NCBI GenBank assembly: GCA_963754065.1
Contig: CAVWFH010000005.1
Span: 110,032-174,031, forward strand
Reading direction: 5' to 3'
DNA length: 64,000 nt
DNA from: JALORV01 sp963754065
Lineage (GTDB): Bacteria; Pseudomonadota; Gammaproteobacteria; Burkholderiales; Burkholderiaceae_F
Positions 9,868-18,884 of this stretch are shown piece by piece. The notes under the pieces were generated by a model. It saw only the letters and a list, made by a program, of their open reading frames with translations. It was not told the DNA's origin and searched no databases. Position 1 is the first letter of the stretch. Every line of letters starts with the position of its first letter. The translations under genes were made by a program, and so were the position numbers.

Positions 9868-10407
9868 TTAGGCAGTTAGCGCCGTCTGCATTTCTGTAAG
9901 TCGTGCGCGGACCGAACTGTCGAGCACCTGGTCGCCGACCGTGGCACGGATGCCGCCGATCAGACCGGCGTTCACCCGCACTTCGGGCTTGAGCTTCTGG
10001 CCAAACTTCTTCGACAGCGACGCCAGCAGATCCGCGACCTGCGCATCCGACAGTGGAAACGCCGTTTCGATCAGGCAGTCCGCCACGCCCTCGGCGCGGT
10101 TTTTGAGTTGCCGGAACTGGGTCGCCACCTCCGGCAACACCGCCAGGCGCTGGTTCTCGATCAGCAGCTTGAGGAAATTGGTCGCGGCTGCAGGCACGGG
10201 CGACTTCATCATGCCGGTGAGCAGTCCGAAGACCTGCGCGTGGTCCAGGTTCGGATCGGCCACGACCTCGGCGACCTGAGGGTGCGACATCAGGCCGGCG
10301 AACTCATCGACCGCGGCACGCCAGACTTCAAGGCTCTCACCCGTTCCCTGCGCGACCGAAAACAAGGCCTCGGCGTAGGGCCGGGCGATGGTCGACAGTT
10401 CGGCCAT
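9868..10407 (-). CDS. atpH: ATP synthase delta subunit
   Basis: A 179-residue peripheral-stalk subunit connecting F1 to the b subunits. The start STIARPYAEALFSVAQ and the C-terminal VNAGLIGGIRATVGDQVLDSSVRARL are typical of OSCP/delta. The ATG at 10407 begins two bases after the atpF stop, so translation is probably coupled; a longer open frame upstream is only the read-through of the overlapping frame. Confidence 0.97.
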   Translation of the reverse strand: MAELSTIARPYAEALFSVAQGTGESLEVWRAAVDEFAGLMSHPQVAEVVADPNLDHAQVFGLLTGMMKSPVPAAATNFLKLLIENQRLAVLPEVATQFRQLKNRAEGVADCLIETAFPLSDAQVADLLASLSKKFGQKLKPEVRVNAGLIGGIRATVGDQVLDSSVRARLTEMQTALTA

Positions 10408-10409
10408 GG

Positions 10410-10880
10410 CTAGAGCCTCGCCTTGAGTTGCGTAAGCAGCTCGGCGTGGACCTGCGCGTTGACCTCGCGCTTCAGGATCTGTTCCGCGCCCGCGACCGCG
10501 AGGACAGCGACCTGGTCGCGCAAGGATTCTTTCGCGCGCTGCATTTCCTGCTCGGCTTCCGCTTTGGCTGCCGCGATCAGGCGGTCGCCTTCGACCTTGG
10601 CCTGTCCCTTGGCAGCGTCGATCACCGCCGCGGCGCGCTTCTCGGTCTCGGCCATCAGCGCCTGCGAGCGCGAACGCGCCTCGGCATCGAGCTGGGCGAT
10701 CTTCTTCTGGGCATCGTCGAGACTGCGATTGCCTTTGTCGGCCGCGGCAAGGCCGTCGGCGATCTTCTTCTGGCGCTCGTCGAGCGCCCGGATCAGCGGC
10801 GGCCAGATGAACTTCATGGTGACCCACGCACCGATGAAGAACACTGCCATCTGGACGAACAGCGTGGCGTTGATGTTCAT
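10410..10880 (-). CDS. atpF: ATP synthase Fo subunit b
   Basis: A 156-residue peripheral stalk subunit. One N-terminal membrane segment (about residues 8-26, LFVQMAVFFIGAWVTMKFI) is followed by a long charged, alanine-rich helix suited to dimerising coiled coil. Normal length for the family. It lies between atpE (79-base gap) and atpH (2-base gap). Confidence 0.97.
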   Translation of the reverse strand: MNINATLFVQMAVFFIGAWVTMKFIWPPLIRALDERQKKIADGLAAADKGNRSLDDAQKKIAQLDAEARSRSQALMAETEKRAAAVIDAAKGQAKVEGDRLIAAAKAEAEQEMQRAKESLRDQVAVLAVAGAEQILKREVNAQVHAELLTQLKARL

Positions 10881-10959
10881 AGACTTTGAACTCGGAAAAT
10901 GCCGCGCGCGCCTGTCGGCGCACCGGCAACTTCAGGATTGGTCCGGAGCGCTGGCGCGA

Positions 10960-11214
<255 letters not shown>

Positions 11215-11248
11215 TCAGTACGAAAGGTGATGGCTGGAAACGTTGAAA

Positions 11249-12082
11249 TCAATGGCCTTCGTGCGCCTGCCCGATATAAACCAGCGTCAGCATCATGAAG
11301 ATGAACGCCTGCAGCAGGACAATCAGGATGTGGAACAGGAGCCACGCGGTGCCGGCCAGGACGTGACCGATCGTCAGCATGATTCCGGTTGCATTCAGGG
11401 CCGCGTAGCCGCCCAGCAGCGCGATCAGGAAGAACAGCAGCTCGCCCGCGTACATGTTGCCGAACAGTCGCATGCCGAGCGACACCGTCTTGGCTGCGTA
11501 CTCGATCAGGTTGAGCAGGAAGTTGAACGGCCACAGCAGAGGATGTGAACCGAACGGCGCGGTGAACAGTTCGTGCACCCAGCCGCCGAAGCCCTTGATC
11601 TTCACGCCGTAGTAGATCATCAGGAACAGCACGCCGAACGCCATGCCGAGGGTGCCGTTCAGGTCCGCGGTCGGCAGCGGACGCAGGTACTCGATGTGGA
11701 AGACATTCTTTGCGATCCACGGCAGCAGTTCCACCGGGATCAGGTCGATCGCATTCATCATCACGATCCAGAGGAAGACCGTGAGCGCCAGCGGCGCAAT
11801 GAAGCTGCGATCCCCATGGACGATCGACTTGCTCTGCTCCTCGACCAGCTCGACTAGCACCTCGACCGCCGCCTGGAAGCGACCCGGCACGCCGGAGGTG
11901 ACCTTGCGCGCGGCCAGCCACAGCAGCAACAGCACACCGCACAGGACCAGCACGGAGAAAACGATCGTGTCGACGTTGAACACCGTGAAGTCGATGATGG
12001 ACTTCTGCTTGTCCGTCGACAGGTGCGTCAGGTGATGGACGATGTATTCGGTGGCGGTGGGAGCGTGGCCCGTGGCAGCCAT
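11249..12082 (-). CDS. atpB: ATP synthase Fo subunit a
   Basis: A 277-residue multispanning stator subunit that carries the proton half-channels. The essential arginine is in SLGMRLFGNMYAGELL (Arg205), and the last helix HILIVLLQAFIFMMLTLVYIG is intact. Spaced 46 bases before atpE and 16 bases after atpI. Normal length. Confidence 0.97.
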   Translation of the reverse strand: MAATGHAPTATEYIVHHLTHLSTDKQKSIIDFTVFNVDTIVFSVLVLCGVLLLLWLAARKVTSGVPGRFQAAVEVLVELVEEQSKSIVHGDRSFIAPLALTVFLWIVMMNAIDLIPVELLPWIAKNVFHIEYLRPLPTADLNGTLGMAFGVLFLMIYYGVKIKGFGGWVHELFTAPFGSHPLLWPFNFLLNLIEYAAKTVSLGMRLFGNMYAGELLFFLIALLGGYAALNATGIMLTIGHVLAGTAWLLFHILIVLLQAFIFMMLTLVYIGQAHEGH

Positions 12083-12098
12083 GGTGGAAAACCCGTCC

Positions 12099-12437
12099 TT
12101 ATTTGATCAGCAGCGCGAGTACGTAGCTCTTCAGCACGGCGATGATGGACACCAGCATCGCCAGCCACACCAGGTCTTTGTAGATCGCGACGACCAGCGC
12201 CAGCAGCACGATCGTCGAGACCACCTTGACGAATTCACCGATCAAGAACACCGCCGCATCGGTCCCCTGGGGCCGGCGGCTTGCCATCGCCAACTTCAGC
12301 GCAAACAACCCGTTCGGTATGAAACAGGCGGCGCCCCCCAAAAGGGCGGAAATCGCGGCCGGCACCCCTCCGATGAGCGCACTCAGCAGCGAAACGGCGA
12401 CGGTGGTGAGTATCTGCAGCAGGACAATCCGGAACAT
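12099..12437 (-). CDS. atpI: ATP synthase subunit I
   Basis: A 112-residue membrane protein with four hydrophobic segments, in the expected first position of the atp operon; AtpI assists c-ring assembly or magnesium supply. The ATG at 12437 is preferred because GGAGCGG sits just upstream and the sequence then begins at the first membrane helix (FRIVLLQILTTVAVSLLSAL). The frame stays open to 12515, but those residues are charged and overlap the promoter. Confidence 0.88.
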   Translation of the reverse strand: MFRIVLLQILTTVAVSLLSALIGGVPAAISALLGGAACFIPNGLFALKLAMASRRPQGTDAAVFLIGEFVKVVSTIVLLALVVAIYKDLVWLAMLVSIIAVLKSYVLALLIK

Positions 12438-12496
12438 GGTGCCGCTCCGATCGCCCCACGGCGGGATCTTGAGTCCGACTTCGCCAAAACCGCGAG

Positions 12497-12526
12497 ATTC
12501 TACGAGGCGACGCAACCCTCGGTCAA
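12497..12526 (-). promoter_or_regulatory. Probable sigma-70 promoter of the atp operon
   Basis: On the minus strand TTGACC (complement of 12521-12526) and TAGAAT (complement of 12497-12502) are separated by 18 bases. Transcription would start near 12490, giving a leader of about 50 bases before atpI. It sits in the gap after the parB stop, so atp has its own promoter distinct from the par operon. Confidence 0.6.
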
Positions 12527-12560
12527 ATTTGTGCTGCGGCGCGCCAAGGTGCCTAAGCGG

Positions 12561-13421
12561 CTATGACCGTCGCAACCGGGCCAGAATGCCGTCCAGCTGG
12601 TCGAGGCTCGCGAACTCGATGACGACCCGTCCTCCACCCTTGGCGTTCGTGGCCAGCCGCACCGTGGCCCCCAGCGCATCGGCCAGTTCCTCTTCAAGCC
12701 GAACGACGTCGCGATCGCGCGTGGAGCCTTCGGATTTTTTCCGCTGGGCCGGCGCCTTGCCGTGGTGAGCTACGAGCGTCTCGGCTTCCCGCACCGACAG
12801 ACCGCGCGCCGCAATGCGATTTGCCAGCTGGATCTGCGTGGCCGCATCGACGCCCAATAGCGCGCGGGCGTGGCCCATATCGATCTGGCCCTCGAGCAGC
12901 ATCGCTTGCACCGGCGCGGCGAGGTTGAGCAGCCGCAGCAGGTTGCTGGTGGCGCTGCGCGAACGGCCAATCGCTTGCGCGGCTTGCTCGTGCGTGAAGT
13001 CGAACTCGCGGATCAGCCGCTGGACGCCCTGGGCTTCCTCGAGGGGATTGAGGTCCTCGCGCTGTATGTTCTCGATCAAGGCCATTGCCAGGGCGGCCGT
13101 GTCCGGGACCGGCTTGACCAGCACTGGTACCTCGTCGAGGCCGGCCAGCTGCGCGGCGCGAAAGCGGCGCTCGCCGGCGATGATCTCGAACTGGCCTGCG
13201 TCGACGGGCCGCACCAGGATGGGCTGCATGATCCCCTGCACCCGGATCGAGTCGGCAAGCTCGGCGAGCGCCTGCGGATCCATTCTTGTGCGCGGCTGAT
13301 ATTTCCCTGGCCGCAGTCGCGCGATCGACAGCGTGGTCGGTGACGCTGACGGAGACGACGTCTCGCCGCCGAGCAGCGCGTCAAGCCCGCGCCCCAGCCC
13401 CTTAGGCCGTTTGAGCATCAT
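12561..13421 (-). CDS. parB: Chromosome partitioning protein ParB
   Basis: A 286-residue CTP-dependent DNA clamp that loads at parS and spreads to organise the origin. The ParA-interacting N-terminus (KGLGRGLDALLGG) is present, the CTP-binding GERRFRA motif is at about residues 83-89, a helix-turn-helix (EQAAQAIGRSRSATSNLLRLL) follows, and the C-terminal dimerisation domain is intact. Its ATG overlaps the stop of the upstream acetyltransferase (ATGA). Two matching parS sites are found upstream of mnmG. Confidence 0.97.
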   Translation of the reverse strand: MMLKRPKGLGRGLDALLGGETSSPSASPTTLSIARLRPGKYQPRTRMDPQALAELADSIRVQGIMQPILVRPVDAGQFEIIAGERRFRAAQLAGLDEVPVLVKPVPDTAALAMALIENIQREDLNPLEEAQGVQRLIREFDFTHEQAAQAIGRSRSATSNLLRLLNLAAPVQAMLLEGQIDMGHARALLGVDAATQIQLANRIAARGLSVREAETLVAHHGKAPAQRKKSEGSTRDRDVVRLEEELADALGATVRLATNAKGGGRVVIEFASLDQLDGILARLRRS

Positions 13422-14220
13422 TTCTCTCCCTCTTCAGTCGGCGCCGCCCGGTACCAGTAGGCATACCGGTCACGAAATCCAAACTTGCCATAGACGTGCC
13501 GTGCCGGCGCGTTGGCCGCGTCGACCTGCAGGTATGCGACACGCGCGCCGGCCGCCGCGGCAGCGTGCAGTAGTTCACGAACGAGCGCAGTCGCGTGCCC
13601 GCGGCCGCGCTGGCCGGGCGCCGTCACCATGTTGAACACGCCGGCGCAATCGTCGTCGACAACCACGCAGCCGCAGGCGACCGGTTCCGTGTCGTCATGG
13701 ACGACAAGAAAGCGCGACGGCAGCAGGCAGTTCGCCATGCGCTGCTGTTCCGCCGCGGTTTGCGCCGCCGTCGAACCGCGCAGCTTGCCCACGATCCCAG
13801 AGAACGCCCGCGCATCCACGACGGCCGGCGCACGGGGAGCCGCAGCAACGGCCTCGACTGCCGGCAGATCGACCATCATCACGCGCGACTCATCGCAGGC
13901 GGCATAGCCGGCGCGCTGAAGCGCGCCATCGAGCGCGGCGGGCTGCGAGTGCGGTGTGATGCGATACAGGCACGGCAACCCGACGCGCTGATAGAACGAC
14001 GCCACGAACGCGAGCTTTTCATCGAGCGACCGACGTCCGGCGCCGATGGCATTGACCGAGCGTGCGCGCTTGGCCTTGCCGGGCGAGTAACGCAGCAGCC
14101 AGCCGTCATAGACCGCCTGCTGCGGGGGCTGCGAAGACGTGAGTCCGGCGTCTTCAAGGCTCGCACCGAGCGCGTCGTTGGCCGAGCACAGGGCGGCCGG
14201 CACGTCCGCCGGATTGAACA

Positions 14221-14221
<1 letters not shown>
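13418..14221 (-). CDS. GNAT-family N-acetyltransferase embedded between parA and parB
   Basis: A 267-residue protein with a C-terminal GNAT fold. The acetyl-CoA loop PGQRGRGHATAL is near residues 203-214, followed by AYLQVDAANAPARHVYGKFGF, the usual last strands. The N-terminal half (DGWLLRYSPGKAKRARSVNAI) resembles the region found in two-domain GNAT proteins. It overlaps parA's stop (TGATG; a GTG one codon upstream is also possible) and parB's start (ATGA), so all three are likely translationally coupled. The substrate is unknown. A role in modifying a partition protein is only a suggestion from position. Confidence 0.88.
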
Positions 14222-14991
<770 letters not shown>

Positions 14992-15541
14992 TTAACGGGG
15001 ATCCTGCGCTGTGGCGACGAGACGGGCCGGGTCGTAGCCTCGCTCGCGCAGCAGAATGTCGATGGCGCGGCGATCGTCGGCCGCGAGCGTGGGTGTGCGC
15101 GAGAGAACCCACAGATACTTTCGCGAAGGCTCGCCGACCACGGCGTAGCGATAGTCGGGCGCCAGCCCGATCACCCAGTAATCGCCCCACCCGATCGGCA
15201 ACCAACGCAATGCGGCGGGAAGAAAGCTGACCTCCAGCTTGTCGGTGCTGTCGCCGACGCGGCGCGCCAGCCCATCAACACTCGACGCGCCATCGGCGGT
15301 AGCGCAACGGTTGACGACCCGCACGTTGCCGTCGTCCCGTACGATGTATTCAGCCGTCGTATTACGGACGCAGACTCTTCTGGAAACGATTCGGATAGTT
15401 CGCTATCTCGTACCAGAGCCCAGCGTAGCGGGCGACATCGATGCTGCCGACAGTAGCGAGCGGAGGTTCGGTCGCACTGGCTGCCGCAACTGTGGTGACC
15501 AGCGTCGCAGCGATAGCCATCAACAACCGGGTCGCGTTCAT
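14992..15541 (-). pseudogene. Lipocalin (Blc-like) with a one-base frameshift
   Basis: The first 59 codons from the ATG at 15541 encode a signal peptide and the lipocalin motif IDVARYAGLWYEIANYPNRFQK, then hit a stop. Reading on in the next frame gives VCVRNTTAEYIVRDDGNVRVVNRC and the rest of the barrel to 14992 (GYDPARLVATAQDPR). Removing one base near 15376 yields a continuous 182-residue protein of normal Blc length. The ATG overlaps the stop of the LysE-type gene (ATGA). Without the indel this would be a periplasmic or outer-membrane lipid-binding protein; I saw no lipobox cysteine. Real mutation and consensus error cannot be told apart here. Confidence 0.82.
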
Positions 15542-16146
15542 TGCACGAGCCTGATGCCGAACGCCACCAGCACGACGCCGGCGAGGCGCTCGAGCGCTCG
15601 CGCCACCCGACGATGCGCCTTGACCTGGGCGGTCAGCGCATGCGCGAACGCGACCAGTGCCAGGCAGTAGACGAGCGTCAACCCTGCGATCGTGACGGCC
15701 ATGGCGCCAAAGGTGACGATGCCCTGCTGCGTCTCAGGATCGATGAACAGCGGAAAGAACGCCATGTAGAAGACGATGGCCTTCGGATTGAGCAGCGTGA
15801 TCAGAAGCGCCTGGCGGAAATAATGCCCTGCGCGGATCGGTATCGGCTGAGCATTGACGCCACGACTGAAGGTCAGACGCAGTCCGACGAACACCAGGTA
15901 CGCGGCGCCGGCGTATTGCAGCGATTTGAACAGGATCGGATGTCCCTGCAGGATGGCCGCGACGCCCAGCGCGGCCAGCCACAGCAGCACCTGGTCCCCG
16001 ACGATCAGTCCGAGCGTCGCCGCCGCACCCGCTCGAAAGCCTCCCTGCCCGGTCGACGTCAGCAGTGCCAACGTGCCTGGTCCGGGCAGCGCAAGAAAGA
16101 CGAGAACGGCGAGAACGAAGGACCAGTAATCGGTGATGCCCAGCAT
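15538..16146 (-). CDS. LysE/RhtB-family amino-acid exporter
   Basis: A 202-residue membrane protein with about six hydrophobic segments. The N-terminus contains FLALPGPGTLALLTSTGQGGFRAGAAATLGL, the hallmark of the LysE/RhtB superfamily (P-G-P), and NPKAIVFYMAFFPLF is the conserved central motif. It likely exports an amino acid or related small metabolite; the substrate is not predictable. Its start overlaps the rsmG stop by one base and its stop overlaps the lipocalin start, so the four genes form one unit. Confidence 0.92.
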   Translation of the reverse strand: MLGITDYWSFVLAVLVFLALPGPGTLALLTSTGQGGFRAGAAATLGLIVGDQVLLWLAALGVAAILQGHPILFKSLQYAGAAYLVFVGLRLTFSRGVNAQPIPIRAGHYFRQALLITLLNPKAIVFYMAFFPLFIDPETQQGIVTFGAMAVTIAGLTLVYCLALVAFAHALTAQVKAHRRVARALERLAGVVLVAFGIRLVQ

Positions 16147-16808
16147 CAGAGGGGCTCGATCAGCACGAGATGACGCTCGGCATCTAAGTGGGGGACGCGC
16201 AGTTTAACCGTGCGCACCACTCGCGCCGGCAGTCGCGAGTCGCTGAGTTCCTCGATCTCGCTGCTGGGCAGTGTGCCTTTCATGGCACACCACAGTCCCG
16301 TCGGACTCAGCAGCGGACGCGTGAGGCGCACGAGATCCGCCAGCGAGCTGAACGCGCGCGCGACGATCACATCGAACGGCGCGACGCGGTAGTCCTCCAC
16401 TCGCGTCTGCACGATCTCCACATTGCCGAGGCCGAGCTCCAGTTTCGCCTGCTGCAGGAAGGCGGTCTTCTTCGCAACCTTATCGAGCAACGTGAAATGC
16501 AGGCCAGGCAGTGCGAGCGCGAGCGGAATGCCCGGCAGACCTCCGCCGGCGCCAACATCGAGAACCCGCAGCGCGCGACCCTGAGCGCGTTGCGCGAGCG
16601 TGGCCACGATCGCGAGGGAGTCCAGCAGATGGTGACTGACAACCTGATCGGCTTGCTCGATCGCCGTGAGGTTGTGAACGCGATTCCAGCGCAGCAGCAG
16701 TCCGGCGAAGGCGCAAAGCCGTGCGACTTGGGCGGAATCGAGAGTGACGCCGAGCTCGGCCGCGCCTGCAGCCACGTCATCGGGCGAAATCGCGCCGTCA
16801 GGCGGCAA
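16146..16808 (-). CDS. rsmG: 16S rRNA (guanine527-N7)-methyltransferase
   Basis: A 220-residue SAM-dependent methyltransferase that modifies G527 of 16S rRNA. The SAM site is VLDVGAGGGLPGIPLALALP and the RsmG core VIVARAFSSLADLVRLTRPLL is present. It overlaps the end of mnmG by 11 bases, the classical gidA-gidB pair. Confidence 0.96.
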   Translation of the reverse strand: MPPDGAISPDDVAAGAAELGVTLDSAQVARLCAFAGLLLRWNRVHNLTAIEQADQVVSHHLLDSLAIVATLAQRAQGRALRVLDVGAGGGLPGIPLALALPGLHFTLLDKVAKKTAFLQQAKLELGLGNVEIVQTRVEDYRVAPFDVIVARAFSSLADLVRLTRPLLSPTGLWCAMKGTLPSSEIEELSDSRLPARVVRTVKLRVPHLDAERHLVLIEPL

Positions 16809-18732
16809 TCGGCCCTCGGGCGTCGACGCTCCGGTTCATGCGCTTGATATGGACGAGGAGCAGCGAGATGGCGGCCGGAGTCACTCCCGAGATTCGCGCC
16901 GCCTGCCCAACGGTCTCCGGACGTTGCACCTGAAGCTTCTGCCGGACCTCGATCGACAGGCCGCGTACCGCGGCGTAGTCGAGCTCCTGTGGGATGCGCG
17001 TGGTCTCGTGTGCCTCGTGGCGCGAGACTTCGTCGTCCTGGCGGGCGATGTAGCCGGCGTACTTGATCTGGATCTCCACCTGCTCGGCCACTGCGACATC
17101 GTCGGCACCCGCCGCGGCAGGCCCGCCCAGCGGCTCCCCGGCCGCGTTGCGCAGCGACAGCAGGCCCGGATAGGTGACCTCCGGGCGCTTGAGCAGGTCA
17201 GCGAGCGTATACTCACGTTCCAGAGGTTTGCCGAAGATCCTTACGGCCTCAGCCTCTGGCAGAGTGCGAGCATTCACCCACGTCGACTTCAAGCGCCCAG
17301 TTTCGCGGGCGACCGCATCCCGCTTGCGGTTGAAGGCATCCCATCGGACGTCGTCGACGCAACCCAGCCGGCGACCCGCTTCGGTCAGTCGCATGTCGGC
17401 ATTGTCTTCCCGTAGGCTGAGCCGGTACTCGGCGCGGCTCGTGAACATCCGATAGGGCTCGGCGACCCCGCGCGTGATCAGGTCATCGACCAGCACGCCG
17501 ATATAGGCCTGATCGCGCCGGGGGGTCCAGGGCTCTTCGCCGCGCACCGCCAGTCCGGCATTGATCCCTGCCAGCAGGCCCTGGGCTGCGGCCTCCTCGT
17601 AGCCGGTCGTGCCGTTGATCTGGCCGGCGAAATAGAGTCCGTGGATCGCCTTGGTTTCCAGCGACGCCTTCAGCCCGCGCGGATCGAAGTAGTCGTACTC
17701 GATCGCATAGCCGGGCCGCAGGATGTGCGCGGCTTCCAGGCCCTTCATCGAACGGACGATTTGCACCTGCACATCGAACGGCAGGCTCGTCGAAATGCCG
17801 TTCGGATAGACCTCGTGCGTCTCCAGCCCTTCGGGCTCGAGAAAGATCTGGTGCGACGACTTGTCGGCGAATCGATGAATCTTGTCTTCGATGGAAGGAC
17901 AGTACCGCGGCCCCACCCCCTCGATCACACCGGAGTACATCGGGCTGCGATCGAGGTTGGCGCGGATCACCTCGTGCGTGTGCGCGTTGGTGTGCGTGAT
18001 CCAGCACGGGACCTGTCGTGGGTGCTGCGCTACTTCGCCCAGAAAAGAAAATACCGGCAAAGGGTCCCGATCGCCCGGTTGCTCCTCGAGTCGCGAAAAA
18101 TCGATCGTGCGGCCGTCAATCCGTGGCGGCGTGCCCGTCTTGAGCCGACCCTGGGGCAGCTTGAGTTCCTTGAGGCGGGCCGCCAGCGAGATCGAGGGTG
18201 GATCGCCGGCCCGACCGGCAGAAAAGCTTTCGAGACCGATATGGACCCGACCATTCAGGAAGGTGCCCGCCGTCAATACGACCGCACGACCGTGAAACCG
18301 GATGCCGGACTGGGTCACCGCCCCCACGACGCGCTCGCCGTCGACGATCAGGTCATCCACGGCCTGCTGGAACAGCCAGAGGTTGGGCTGATTCTCCAGT
18401 CGCCGACGGATCGCCCGGCGATACAGGACACGGTCCGCTTGCGCGCGCGTCGCGCGGACCGCTGGGCCCTTGGACCGATTGAGGATGCGAAACTGGATGC
18501 CGGACTCGTCCGTGGCTGCCGCCATGGCTCCGCCCAGCGCGTCAACTTCCTTGACCAGATGGCCCTTGCCGATCCCGCCGATCGACGGGTTGCACGACAT
18601 CTGGCCAAGCGTTTCGATGTTGTGGGTCAACAGGACTGTACGCGCACCCATGCGCGCCGACGCGAGGGCGGCCTCGGTCCCGGCATGTCCACCGCCGATC
18701 ACAAGCACATCGAAATTGCCGGGAAAGTCCAT
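16798..18732 (-). CDS. mnmG: tRNA uridine 5-carboxymethylaminomethyl modification enzyme
   Basis: A 644-residue FAD enzyme that acts with MnmE on the wobble uridine of certain tRNAs. The FAD-binding motif VIGGGHAGTEAALASARMG is at the N-terminus; the conserved CNPSIGGIGKGHLVKEVDALGG and YCPSIEDKI follow, and the C-terminal domain (GVTPAAISLLLVHIKR) is complete. Upstream, within 140 bases of the start, are two parS sites. Confidence 0.98.
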   Translation of the reverse strand: MDFPGNFDVLVIGGGHAGTEAALASARMGARTVLLTHNIETLGQMSCNPSIGGIGKGHLVKEVDALGGAMAAATDESGIQFRILNRSKGPAVRATRAQADRVLYRRAIRRRLENQPNLWLFQQAVDDLIVDGERVVGAVTQSGIRFHGRAVVLTAGTFLNGRVHIGLESFSAGRAGDPPSISLAARLKELKLPQGRLKTGTPPRIDGRTIDFSRLEEQPGDRDPLPVFSFLGEVAQHPRQVPCWITHTNAHTHEVIRANLDRSPMYSGVIEGVGPRYCPSIEDKIHRFADKSSHQIFLEPEGLETHEVYPNGISTSLPFDVQVQIVRSMKGLEAAHILRPGYAIEYDYFDPRGLKASLETKAIHGLYFAGQINGTTGYEEAAAQGLLAGINAGLAVRGEEPWTPRRDQAYIGVLVDDLITRGVAEPYRMFTSRAEYRLSLREDNADMRLTEAGRRLGCVDDVRWDAFNRKRDAVARETGRLKSTWVNARTLPEAEAVRIFGKPLEREYTLADLLKRPEVTYPGLLSLRNAAGEPLGGPAAAGADDVAVAEQVEIQIKYAGYIARQDDEVSRHEAHETTRIPQELDYAAVRGLSIEVRQKLQVQRPETVGQAARISGVTPAAISLLLVHIKRMNRSVDARGPIAA

Positions 18733-18822
18733 GCGCGCCGCCCGAAAGGAGCGCGAAAGTATAGTCGCCGAGGTTCAGTGGGGACAGCGGAGTGACTTCA
18801 GACACTCGTCCCCGGGCCGCGA

Positions 18823-18838
18823 TGTTTCACGTGGAACG
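18823..18838. promoter_or_regulatory. parS: parS site 1
   Basis: TGTTTCACGTGGAACG contains the palindromic core GTTTCACGTGGAAC and fits the general bacterial parS consensus TGTTTCACGTGAAACA with the G found in many betaproteobacteria. It lies in the mnmG upstream region, about 5 kb from parAB. Confidence 0.88.
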
Positions 18839-18849
18839 ATGGCCGGCGA

Positions 18850-18865
18850 GGTTTCACGTGGAACC
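18850..18865. promoter_or_regulatory. parS: parS site 2
   Basis: GGTTTCACGTGGAACC carries the same 14-base core as site 1, with perfect flanking symmetry. Its centre is 27 bases from that of site 1. Two closely spaced copies would form a strong ParB nucleation point. Confidence 0.88.
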
Positions 18866-18884
18866 TCAGCTAAACATTGGAACG

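Noticed and set aside
15300..15400. Programmed ribosomal frameshift in the lipocalin gene
   Set aside because: No slippery heptamer or downstream structure is visible, and similar one-base breaks occur in many unrelated genes here.
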